From: DATAVB01 sp036267955
Lineage (GTDB): Bacteria > Actinomycetota > Actinomycetes > Mycobacteriales > QHCD01
Direction of reading: 5' to 3'
Length of the DNA stretch: 64,000 nt
NCBI GenBank assembly: GCA_036267955.1
Contig: DATAVB010000116.1
Coordinates: forward strand, 27,368-91,367
In this document: piece by piece, positions 55,972 through 64,000 of the stretch
How positions within the stretch are numbered: position 1 is the first letter of the stretch
Layout: every line of letters starts with the position of its first letter
Made by a program: the position numbers and the translations under genes
The notes under the pieces: generated by a model
Database searches by the model: none
The model's input: the letters and a program-made list of their open reading frames with translations, nothing else
What the model was told of the DNA's origin: nothing

Positions 55972-58377
55972 GTGACAGAATTCGCCGCCGGCCGGTGGCG
56001 CGGCCAATGGATCTGGTCGGACCGGACCGCGCACCTGCAGTCCGAGGATGCCTTTCACATCGACCTTGACCCGGATTACTACGACCGGCGCGTGCTCTTC
56101 CGGCGCACCTTCGAGCTCGCCGAAATCCCCGCGACAGCGCCGTTCCGTATCACCGCCGACTCGCGCTACATCCTCTACGTCAACGGGATCGAAATCCTCC
56201 GCGGACCGCTGCGGCACGGCCCACGGCAACTGCGGTACGACCACGGAGACCTGCGCCATGCGCTCCGTCCAGGTCTGAACGTGGTTGCTGTGCACGCCCG
56301 TTTCTTCGGCCGGCACAACGCGTGGTGGGCGCCGTCGCCCGCGACCCTGACGCTGGGCGGCGGTTCACTGGTGGCAGAAGTGCGGGTCGGCCAGGAATGG
56401 ATCGGCACGGACGAGCAGTGGCGCTATCACGACACCACTGCCTGGACGCCCTCGCTTCCGATCGACACGGTCTCCGCGCAGCTGATCGAGGTCTTCGACG
56501 CCACCAAGCTCGACCCGGCCTGGATCACGCCGGAGTTCGATGACGGCGACTGGAAGCCGGCCAAGGTGCTGCGGGACTACAGCCACGGCGGCTCGGCCGA
56601 CGGCCGGCCGCCGTCGGAGCCCTTCGGCTCGATCCTGCCCTCGCCGCTGCCGCACCCGATCCCGACCCCGGTGCCCGCTGAGTCGGTCCGGACGGCACCG
56701 ATCAGCTGGACACCAGGCGAACCGGGCGGCATCACGCTCGCCCTCGCCGCAGCGGCCGAAACCGCACAGCCGGAGGCCGAGGAGCGCGACCTCGACCTGT
56801 CCGCCGGCCCACGGTTGGTGGTCGCCGACTTCGGGCAGATCGTCGCCGGGCACGTATATCTACAGCTGCACACCAGCGGCAATATCACCGTCGACGGAGC
56901 CCTGACCGAATTGACCACGGAGAAGGGGCTGCGGCACGCCGCCTCATTCCGTTATGTGGCGCGGGACGGTGACAACGAGTTCGTCCGGGAGGACCCGTGC
57001 GGCGGCCGATTCCTGGTGCTCGCGCTCTACGGCACCGGCACGGCCCGGCTCGAGACGGTCGAGGTTGTCGAACGCAACCGACCCCGCCCGGACGGGCCGG
57101 CCTTCGCCGCCTCGGATTCCGACCTGGACCGGATCTACGCGGTCGGGGTACGGACGGTCGACCTGACCGCCCAGGACGCCTACCTGGACTGCCCGACCCG
57201 GGAGCAGCGGGCCTGGACCGGTGATTCGGTGGTGCACCAGTCGGTCGACCTGGTCGCCAATCCGGACTGGAGCCTGCCGCGGTGGAATCCGCAGCTCTGC
57301 GCCGCGCCGCGATCCGACGGGATGCTGCCGATGGTCGGGGTGGGCGACTTCGCCGACCCGGCCTTTGTGGCCATTCCCGACTGGGCACTGCACTGGATTC
57401 GGGCGCTGCACAACCTCTACCGCTACACCGGTGACCGCGCTCTGGTGGCCGATCTGATGCCGGCCGCCGAGCAGACGCTGCGCTTCTTCAGTGGTTTCGC
57501 CGGGCCGGACGGGCTGGTGCACGACGTCACCGGGTGGGTGCTGATCGACTGGGCGCCGGTGCCGGTGCACGGCACCAGCGCCTCGCTGAACGCTCTGTGG
57601 GGTCGGGCCCTGCTCGACTTCGCCGAGCTGGCCGACTGGCTGGGGGACGGCTCCCGCGCCGTCCGGTCCCGGGCCGAGCACGCCGCGTTGAAGCGCGGTT
57701 TCGAGGCGTTCTGGGATGCCGGCCGCGGTGCGTACCGGGAGCAACTCCGGGACGGTGCCGCGGTGACCGAGCACGCGCACGCGGCCGCGGTCTGCGCCCG
57801 GCTGGTCCCCGATGAGCGGCTGCAGCGGGTCGAGGATCTGTTGTTGGATCGGGACGCGATGATCAGCCGGGCCATGTTCCTGCAGCCCACCGGCGCCCAT
57901 GGCATTCTGCCGAGCCCGGAGAGTCCGGACTGGGACACCGAGCGGCTCGTCGTCGCGGCGCAGCCGTACTTCCGTTATGTGGTGCACGATGCGCTCGCCC
58001 AACTCGGCGCAGCGGACCGGATCGGCGAGCTGGTCCGGGACTGGCTGCCGCTGCTGGAGAGCGGGCCGACGGCCTGGCGCGAGGTCTGGGAGGGCGGTTC
58101 GTACGCCCATGGCTGGTCCTCGACGCCGACCCGCGACCTGATCACGTACACATTGGGGGTCACGCCGGGAGAGCCCGGCTACGGAACGGTACGGGTCGCG
58201 CCGCGGCTGGGGGCGCTGGAGTGGGTGACCGGGACGGTGCCGACCCCGCACGGGCCGGTGACTGTCGAGGTCCGGGGCAACCGGGTTTCGGTGACGTCGC
58301 CGGTGCCGGTTGAGTTGGTGGCGCGGGACGGCTCAGCGGTCCGGCACCCGGCCGGATCGGTGTCCGGCGAGATCTGA
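55972..58377 (+). CDS. GH78-like alpha-L-rhamnosidase family protein
   Basis: An 801-residue enzyme of the six-hairpin glycosidase clan. Seen: N-terminal beta-sandwich modules (GRWRGQWIWSDR, FRITADSRYILYVNGIEI), then an (alpha/alpha)6 barrel with YLDCPTREQRAWTGDSV, which matches the DCPxREqxgWtGD signature carrying the general acid Glu of GH78, SLNALWGRALLDFAELA, EVWEGGSYAHGWSSTPT and a C-terminal beta-domain (GTVRVAPRLGALEWVTG). No signal peptide, so probably cytoplasmic. GTG at 55972 has AAGGAG six bases upstream. Cleaves terminal alpha-L-rhamnose or a similar sugar. Ends at a strong hairpin. Confidence 0.88.
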   Translation: MTEFAAGRWRGQWIWSDRTAHLQSEDAFHIDLDPDYYDRRVLFRRTFELAEIPATAPFRITADSRYILYVNGIEILRGPLRHGPRQLRYDHGDLRHALRPGLNVVAVHARFFGRHNAWWAPSPATLTLGGGSLVAEVRVGQEWIGTDEQWRYHDTTAWTPSLPIDTVSAQLIEVFDATKLDPAWITPEFDDGDWKPAKVLRDYSHGGSADGRPPSEPFGSILPSPLPHPIPTPVPAESVRTAPISWTPGEPGGITLALAAAAETAQPEAEERDLDLSAGPRLVVADFGQIVAGHVYLQLHTSGNITVDGALTELTTEKGLRHAASFRYVARDGDNEFVREDPCGGRFLVLALYGTGTARLETVEVVERNRPRPDGPAFAASDSDLDRIYAVGVRTVDLTAQDAYLDCPTREQRAWTGDSVVHQSVDLVANPDWSLPRWNPQLCAAPRSDGMLPMVGVGDFADPAFVAIPDWALHWIRALHNLYRYTGDRALVADLMPAAEQTLRFFSGFAGPDGLVHDVTGWVLIDWAPVPVHGTSASLNALWGRALLDFAELADWLGDGSRAVRSRAEHAALKRGFEAFWDAGRGAYREQLRDGAAVTEHAHAAAVCARLVPDERLQRVEDLLLDRDAMISRAMFLQPTGAHGILPSPESPDWDTERLVVAAQPYFRYVVHDALAQLGAADRIGELVRDWLPLLESGPTAWREVWEGGSYAHGWSSTPTRDLITYTLGVTPGEPGYGTVRVAPRLGALEWVTGTVPTPHGPVTVEVRGNRVSVTSPVPVELVARDGSAVRHPAGSVSGEI

Positions 58378-58390
58378 GGAGTACATCAAA

Positions 58391-58431
58391 AAGGAACGGG
58401 CGGCCGCCCCCGACGCGGTCGCCCGTCCCTT
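58391..58431. terminator. terminator hairpin after the GH78 gene
   Basis: AAGGAACGGGCGGCCGC (58391-58407) pairs with 58415-58431 over 17 positions with one mismatch and one G-T pair; seven-base loop. It starts 14 bases after the GH78 stop and an A run precedes it; TTGCTGTCCCC follows. Confidence 0.85.
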
Positions 58432-58526
58432 GCTGTCCCCCCTGCCATAAACGACTGCCGAGGGGTACGGAAGGTTCGGTCGGATTCAGATTTTTTTCTG
58501 AACCCGACCCGGCGCCCCGAAATTGT

Positions 58527-58577
58527 GCGCCAATGTGCCGTTGGGGCGACTAGAACGCCCCAACGCCACGTTCGCGC
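58527..58577. repeat. GACTAGA-loop hairpin repeat, copy C
   Basis: Arms 58527-58548 and 58556-58577 pair at 19 of 22 positions around a seven-base loop ACTAGAA. The arm core CGTTGGGGCG and the loop context CGACTAGAACG match copies A and B (TGACTAGATTG). It is 20 bases from the glpD stop. Confidence 0.85.
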
Positions 58578-58596
58578 AGAATGCGGTGAGCCAGTG

Positions 58597-60318
58597 TCAG
58601 GCGATGCGCAGGTCCGCGCCGCGGACGTCCGGCGCCCCCAGCCGGGCGGCGTCCGCGGTGCGGTCGTCGAGCTGCTGCTGGGACTGCCGTTCGGCGTCCA
58701 CCCGGGCCTGATAGTGCTCGACCTCGCGCTTGATCGTCTCCGGGCCCCAGCCCAGCACGGGCGCGATCAGCTCGGCGACGGCCGGCGCGGCGGCCACCCC
58801 GCGATCGAGGGTCTCGATCGAGATCCGGGTCCGCCGGGTCAGGATGTCGTCCAGGTGCAGCGCACCCTCGGCCAGCGCGGCGTACACCGCCTCGACAGCC
58901 AGATATTCCGGCGCCCCGGTGAGCGGCTCGAGCAGCTCCGGCCGGTCGGCCGCCAGGTCAAGCAGGGCGTAGGTCAGCGACCCGTACCGGTGCAGCAGGT
59001 GCTCGACCCGGGCCACGGCCATGCCGTGCTCGCGGGCGATCCGGCCGCGGGTCTCCCACGCCTCGGTGAAACCGTGCGCGCCGACCAGCGGAATGTGTTC
59101 GGTACGGCTCTCCGGCACGCCGGCGACATCGCGAGCCGCCGCGTCCACCGCGTCCGCGGCCATCACCCGGTAGGTCGTGTACTTGCCGCCGGCGACCAGG
59201 ATCAGGCCGGGCGCCGGATGGACGACGGCGTGTTCCCGGGACAGCGTGCTGGTCGCGTCGGACTCCCCGGAGAGCAATGGGCGTAGCCCGGCATAGACGC
59301 CCTCGATGTCGTCCCGGGACAGCGGCCGCTCCAGCACCCGGTTGACGTGGTCGAGGATGTAGTCGATGTCGGTCGCGCTGGCCGCCGGGTGGGCCCGGTC
59401 CAGACTCCAGTCGGTGTCGGTGGTGCCGATGATCCAGTGTTGGCCCCAGGGAATGACGAACAACACGCTCTTTTCGGTGCGCAGGATCAGCCCGCCGTCG
59501 CCGGTGATCCGATCGTGCGGCACCACCAGGTGCACGCCCTTGGAGGCGCGCACCTTCAACCCGGTGGAGTCGTCCAGCATTGAACCGACATCGTCGCTCC
59601 AGACCCCGGTGGCCGCGATGACGGTGCGGGCCCGCACGTCGAATTCCTCGCCGGTCTCCAGGTCGCGCGCGTGCACGCCGGTGACCCGCTCGCCGTCCCG
59701 GAGCAGGCCGGTGACCCGGGTGCTGGACGCGACGTGGGTGCCGTACTGCGCGGCGGTCCGGACCAGCGTCATGGTGAACCGGGCGTCGTCGACCTGCGCG
59801 TCCCAGTAGCGGATCGCGCCGACCAGCGCGTCGGCCCGTAGCGACGGGAAAAGGGCCCGGGCCCGGCGCCGGGACAACTGCTGGTGGTGCGGCAGCCCGC
59901 GGGCCGAGCGGAAGGCCGCCCCGAGCGAGTCGTACAGCGTGACGCCGGCGCCGTAGTACGCGCGCTGCCAGGCGTGATGGGTCAGCGGGATGAGGAACGA
60001 CACCGGCCGCACCAGGTGCGGCGCGATCGAGCCGAGCAGCAGCGCCCGCTCCTTCAATGCCTCACGGACCAGGGTCAGATTCAGCTGCTCCAGGTAACGC
60101 AGCCCGCCGTGGATCAGCTTGCTGGACCGGCTCGATGTGCCCGAGGCCCAGTCCCGCGCCTCCAGCAACCCGACCTTCAGGCCACGCGTGGCCGCGTCCA
60201 CCGCGATGCCGGCGCCGGTCACTCCACCGCCGACGACGAGTACGTCGAATTCCTGGGTACGCAGCGTCTCCGCGTCCCTGCGGCGCTGGTCCGGGCCGAG
60301 GCGTGCGGCCTCTCCCAC
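58597..60318 (-). CDS. glpD: glycerol-3-phosphate dehydrogenase
   Basis: A 573-residue FAD enzyme that oxidises glycerol 3-phosphate to dihydroxyacetone phosphate and passes electrons to the membrane quinone pool. Seen: DVLVVGGGVTGAGIAVDAATRG (FAD-binding), ASGTSSRSSKLIHGGLRYLE, YWDAQVDDARFTM, HWIIGTTDTDW and VAGGKYTTYRVMA, all GlpD signatures, plus the C-terminal cap domain. GTG at 60318 is chosen for the GGGAGG upstream; GTG at 60330 is an alternative. No glpK or glpF is adjacent. Confidence 0.95.
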   Translation of the reverse strand: MGEAARLGPDQRRRDAETLRTQEFDVLVVGGGVTGAGIAVDAATRGLKVGLLEARDWASGTSSRSSKLIHGGLRYLEQLNLTLVREALKERALLLGSIAPHLVRPVSFLIPLTHHAWQRAYYGAGVTLYDSLGAAFRSARGLPHHQQLSRRRARALFPSLRADALVGAIRYWDAQVDDARFTMTLVRTAAQYGTHVASSTRVTGLLRDGERVTGVHARDLETGEEFDVRARTVIAATGVWSDDVGSMLDDSTGLKVRASKGVHLVVPHDRITGDGGLILRTEKSVLFVIPWGQHWIIGTTDTDWSLDRAHPAASATDIDYILDHVNRVLERPLSRDDIEGVYAGLRPLLSGESDATSTLSREHAVVHPAPGLILVAGGKYTTYRVMAADAVDAAARDVAGVPESRTEHIPLVGAHGFTEAWETRGRIAREHGMAVARVEHLLHRYGSLTYALLDLAADRPELLEPLTGAPEYLAVEAVYAALAEGALHLDDILTRRTRISIETLDRGVAAAPAVAELIAPVLGWGPETIKREVEHYQARVDAERQSQQQLDDRTADAARLGAPDVRGADLRIA

Positions 60319-60440
60319 GATGCCTCCCACTCCTCGGGCGCGACCCCTTGGGTCAGCGCCACTCCCGCCTTGAGGCTAACGTGCATCTGCCCGTCCCGCT
60401 CGACTGCCTAGCTCCGCTCCGTACCGAGGAGGCACCCGTC

Positions 60441-61520
60441 GTGACCGCCACCAAGACGATCACTCAGCTCGCCGATGGCAGGACCCTCATCTACTTCGAT
60501 GAGAAGCCCGGCGAGGCCCGTGGTGCGGTCGATCAACGCGACCTGCCGGAAACGGCCACGCACTCGCAGGTGCGCTGGGACCCGATCCAGGACGACTGGG
60601 TGGTCATCGCGTCGCACCGGCAGGGCCGCACCTTCCTGCCGCCGGCGGATCAGTGCCCGCTGTGCCCGTCGCGGGACGGTCGGATGACCGAGATCCCGGC
60701 GGCGGACTACGACGTCGCGGTCTTCGACAACCGCTTCCCGTCGCTGTCTCCGGAGACCCAGGCCGAGGCGTCGTCCGACGGGCTGTTCATCGCCGGTCCG
60801 GGCAACGGGAAATGCGAGGTGGTCTGTTTCACCAGTGATCACAATTCATCCTTTTCGCAGCTGACCCAGGAACGCGCCGAGACGGTGATCGAGGCGTGGG
60901 TCGACCGGACGCAAGAGATGTCCACTATGGATAGTGTCGAACAGGTCTTCCCGTTCGAGAACCGAGGACAGGAAATCGGCGTCACGCTGGCCCATCCACA
61001 CGGCCAGATTTACGCGTACCCGTTCCTGCCGCCGCCGATCAAGCGGATGCTGGAGAGCGCCCGCAAGCACCGGAACGAGCATGACGGCTGCCTTTTCTGC
61101 GATGTGCTGGAAGCCGAGCGGTCGGCCGGGGAACGCATTGTCGTCGAGGGCGACCACTGGACGGCGTTCGTGCCCTACGCCGCCCGTTGGCCGTACGAGG
61201 TGCACCTGTACGCGCGCCGGCACGTCCCCGATCTGCCGGCCCTAACCGCCGCCGAACGCAGCGACCTGGCCCGGGTCTACCTCGAGGTGCTGCGCCGATT
61301 CGATGCGCTCTTCCAGGCGCCGACGCCGTACATCGCCGCCTGGATGCAGGCGCCGGTCCGGATCGACCGCGACCTGGCCCATCTGCATCTGAAGGTCTTC
61401 ACGATCCGGCGCGCGGAAGGAAAGCTGAAGTACCTCGCCGGCAGCGAATCGGGTATGGGCGTCTTCATCAATGACGTCACGCCCGAACAGGCGGCCGCCC
61501 GACTCCGCGGCGAGGGGTAA
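60441..61520 (+). CDS. galT: galactose-1-phosphate uridylyltransferase
   Basis: A 359-residue Leloir-pathway enzyme that exchanges UMP between UDP-glucose and galactose 1-phosphate. Seen: RWDPIQDDWVVIASHRQGR, a zinc-site CPLC at 72-75, VFDNRFPSLS, PFENRGQEIGVTLAHPHGQI with HPH at 185-187 (nucleophilic His187), and the second HIT-like half with VPYAARWPYEVHLYARRHV. GTG at 60441 follows GAGGAGG. galE and galK are not in the window. Codons at 60921-60931 carry an STMD variant of the recurring palindrome. Confidence 0.93.
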   Translation: MTATKTITQLADGRTLIYFDEKPGEARGAVDQRDLPETATHSQVRWDPIQDDWVVIASHRQGRTFLPPADQCPLCPSRDGRMTEIPAADYDVAVFDNRFPSLSPETQAEASSDGLFIAGPGNGKCEVVCFTSDHNSSFSQLTQERAETVIEAWVDRTQEMSTMDSVEQVFPFENRGQEIGVTLAHPHGQIYAYPFLPPPIKRMLESARKHRNEHDGCLFCDVLEAERSAGERIVVEGDHWTAFVPYAARWPYEVHLYARRHVPDLPALTAAERSDLARVYLEVLRRFDALFQAPTPYIAAWMQAPVRIDRDLAHLHLKVFTIRRAEGKLKYLAGSESGMGVFINDVTPEQAAARLRGEG

Positions 61521-61567
61521 AAACCTTGATACACAAGGAGTAATACCGATTAACCGTCCACTGTAGA

Positions 61568-61649
61568 CATCGTGTGATCGGTCACGATGGCGAGCCTCGG
61601 GATAGGTCTCGGGCGTCCTCGTCGTTGGTAGGGAAAACCACCAACGACG
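61568..61649 (+). promoter_or_regulatory. possibly structured leader before the 61.66-kb gene
   Basis: Two inverted repeats lie in the 140-base gap after galT: ATCGTG (61568-61573) with CACGAT (near 61582-61587), and a perfect 10-base stem CGTCGTTGGT (61620-61629) with ACCAACGACG (61640-61649), loop AGGGAAAACC. The second ends eight bases before the GAGG ribosome site. A palindrome variant TCCACTGTAGA is at 61557. I recognise no known riboswitch. Confidence 0.45.
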
Positions 61650-61661
61650 ACACAGAGGATT

Positions 61662-62495
61662 ATGAGCACTCAGTCCCAGCCTGACCACGATCCGAAAGAA
61701 ACGACGAAGCTCAAGCTGAACGCCCCGCGGTTGATCGCAGGCACCCTGGCGGCGGTGACCGGCGCGGCGCTGTCCTCCCGGCTGGGCGTGGCGGGCACAC
61801 TCGTCGGCACCGGATTCATCAGCCTGATCAGCGGCACGGCCGCTACCGTCTACGAGCATTCCGTGGAGCGGGGCCGGGTCGCGGTGCGCAACAGGCTCTC
61901 GGCGTTGGAGGAGAACGGCGGGCTGAATCGGCTCAAGTCCGCCCGGGTGCCGTCCACCGACGAGACCAGGCCGCTCAGCTACGAGACTCCGGTCGCGGCA
62001 GCGGACGGCGGGCACGGGCGAGTGCGCTCGTACCTGGCCGGGCTGGTGCACTCGCCGGGGCGGCGTTGGGCGATGGCCGGTGCCGGCGCGCTGGCGACCT
62101 TCGTGCTGGCGTTGGGCATCGTCACCGTGATCGAGGTGGCCCACGGCAGCTCGCTCTCCGGCAGCGGCCATCGGACGACGCTGGGGCAGGCGTTCTCCGA
62201 CTCCGGACACAGCACACCGCAGGATCAGCGGCGGTCACCGACTCCGTCCAGCACGCCGTCCGGGTCGACACCGTCGGGTTCGGTGCCGCCGTCCGGCAGC
62301 CCGTCCTCGAGCCCGTCCTCCTCGGACAGCTCGTCGCCGTCGGACTCCCCTTCCTCGAGCAGCCCGTCGACAACTCCGTCCACGACACCGAGCCAGCAGT
62401 CGACGCAGCCGTCGACCACGGCCCCGTCGACCAGCGCCCCGACCCAGACACCCAGCTCATCGACACCCACACCGTCACCGCAGCCGAGCAACTAG
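61662..62495 (+). CDS. membrane protein with Ser/Thr/Pro-rich tail
   Basis: A 277-residue protein I cannot assign to a named family. Seen: a polar N-terminus, a hydrophobic glycine-rich segment at about 23-63, a 70-residue polar linker, a membrane helix at about 136-160, and an 80-residue C-terminal tail made almost wholly of Ser, Thr, Pro and Gly (PSSTPSGSTPSGS-type), as in cell-wall-spanning or O-mannosylated actinobacterial proteins. ATG at 61662 follows GAGG. Similar layouts occur in uncharacterised actinobacterial membrane proteins. Confidence 0.75.
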   Translation: MSTQSQPDHDPKETTKLKLNAPRLIAGTLAAVTGAALSSRLGVAGTLVGTGFISLISGTAATVYEHSVERGRVAVRNRLSALEENGGLNRLKSARVPSTDETRPLSYETPVAAADGGHGRVRSYLAGLVHSPGRRWAMAGAGALATFVLALGIVTVIEVAHGSSLSGSGHRTTLGQAFSDSGHSTPQDQRRSPTPSSTPSGSTPSGSVPPSGSPSSSPSSSDSSSPSDSPSSSSPSTTPSTTPSQQSTQPSTTAPSTSAPTQTPSSSTPTPSPQPSN

Positions 62496-62656
62496 GACTC
62501 CGCACGTGTGCAGGGCTGTTACGCCGGAAGAAGCAGGAACATCGCAGATCGGGTGAACCGGTGCCCGCGCCAGCCCGAACGACCCGTCGAGAGTGCCTGA
62601 TCGCGCGGCATTTCGGCCGCACGGGAGGGCAACAGACGGCGAGAGGGGGTGCAACG

Positions 62657-62749
62657 ATGCGCGGTTATGGATTTGGAGGCGGTGGCTTCCTCGGTCTCAA
62701 CCTGAGCCTGCTCCTGGGCGGCTTCTTCAGCGGTGGCAGCGACTGGTAG
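62657..62749 (+). CDS. 30-residue glycine-rich small protein
   Basis: A short ORF, MRGYGFGGGGFLGLNLSLLL then GGFFSGGSDW, with a strong ribosome site GAGAGGGGG seven bases before its ATG, located directly before a strong terminator. The peptide is hydrophobic (residues 10-24) with Gly-rich ends and could insert in the membrane. No family is recognised. The ribosome site and terminator are the only evidence that it is translated. Confidence 0.5.
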   Translation: MRGYGFGGGGFLGLNLSLLLGGFFSGGSDW

Positions 62750-62774
62750 GTCGCACCCGGTAGAACGTACGAAA

Positions 62775-62804
62775 GAGGGGCGGCTCCGTCAGGAGCCGCC
62801 CCTC
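62775..62804. terminator. strong bidirectional terminator hairpin
   Basis: GAGGGGCGGCTCC (62775-62787) pairs perfectly over 13 bases with 62792-62804 around the loop GTCA. It separates the small glycine-rich ORF from the convergent groEL gene. Confidence 0.9.
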
Positions 62805-62823
62805 GTCTCGTACTGCTGTCGGA

Positions 62824-64000
<1,177 letters not shown>

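Overview
The window is chromosomal DNA of a high-GC Gram-positive bacterium (Actinomycetota). The evidence is the strong C/G third-position bias, many GTG starts, and typical actinobacterial genes: SepH, a citrate synthase 2-type CitA, DUF3027, DUF2530, DUF3352, a cold-shock protein with a C-terminal extension, and an XPB-type helicase beside its partner protein. From memory, the order citA, serC, sepH, NCS2 permease/DUF2530, DUF3027, MFS, csp, helicase partner and XPB resembles Rv0889c to Rv0861c of Mycobacterium tuberculosis, with accessory genes inserted. No mycolate genes, transposases, phage genes, CRISPR arrays, tRNA or rRNA genes were seen. The genus cannot be fixed from this window.

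Layout. 1-4.2 kb: a partial molybdopterin oxidoreductase, a ThuA-like protein, a zinc polyol dehydrogenase and a photolyase. 4.2-9.5 kb: an ABC-2 exporter, an aldose-1-epimerase relative, an MFS exporter and pdxH, all on the minus strand. 9.8-13.8 kb: citA, serC and sepH. 13.9-17.6 kb: two half-transporters that look like an asymmetric heterodimeric ABC exporter. 17.8-24.5 kb: a TrmH-type methyltransferase, an ABC-F protein, and a divergent FtsX-type permease with two ATPases. 24.5-32.1 kb: an aldo/keto reductase, a marR-MFS-thpR operon, a purine permease with DUF2530, an SRPBCC-arsR operon, and a divergent SDR/TetR pair, three of them with visible operators. 32.1-40 kb: a 983-residue GHKL-type ATPase with DUF3027, a secreted GH99-like protein in A/T-richer DNA, a damaged SDR, an MFS protein and a cold-shock protein. 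40.3-46.5 kb: a DUF3352 protein, LarE, a CGNR regulator, a methyltransferase, an acyl-CoA ligase and a 65-residue protein. 46.6-51.5 kb: the helicase partner and XPB helicase, separated by a decayed phosphotransferase and two repeat arrays. 51.5-58.4 kb: an O-methyltransferase, an SMP-30/DHDPS-like pair, glyA behind a ZTP riboswitch, a VOC protein and a GH78 enzyme. 58.6-64 kb: glpD, galT, a membrane protein with a Ser/Thr/Pro tail, a 30-residue glycine-rich ORF and a partial groEL.

The most unusual signals lie below the gene level. The palindrome TCCACWGTGGA recurs far more often than base composition predicts, inside and between genes, and inside genes it brings a Thr ACA codon. An 83-bp tandem duplication of the XPB translation start creates two 28-codon leader ORFs chained to the helicase by 4-base stop/start overlaps. 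Three copies of a hairpin element share a GACTAGA loop, and two copies of another hairpin share TTCCATGATC ends but have different yet self-complementary arms.
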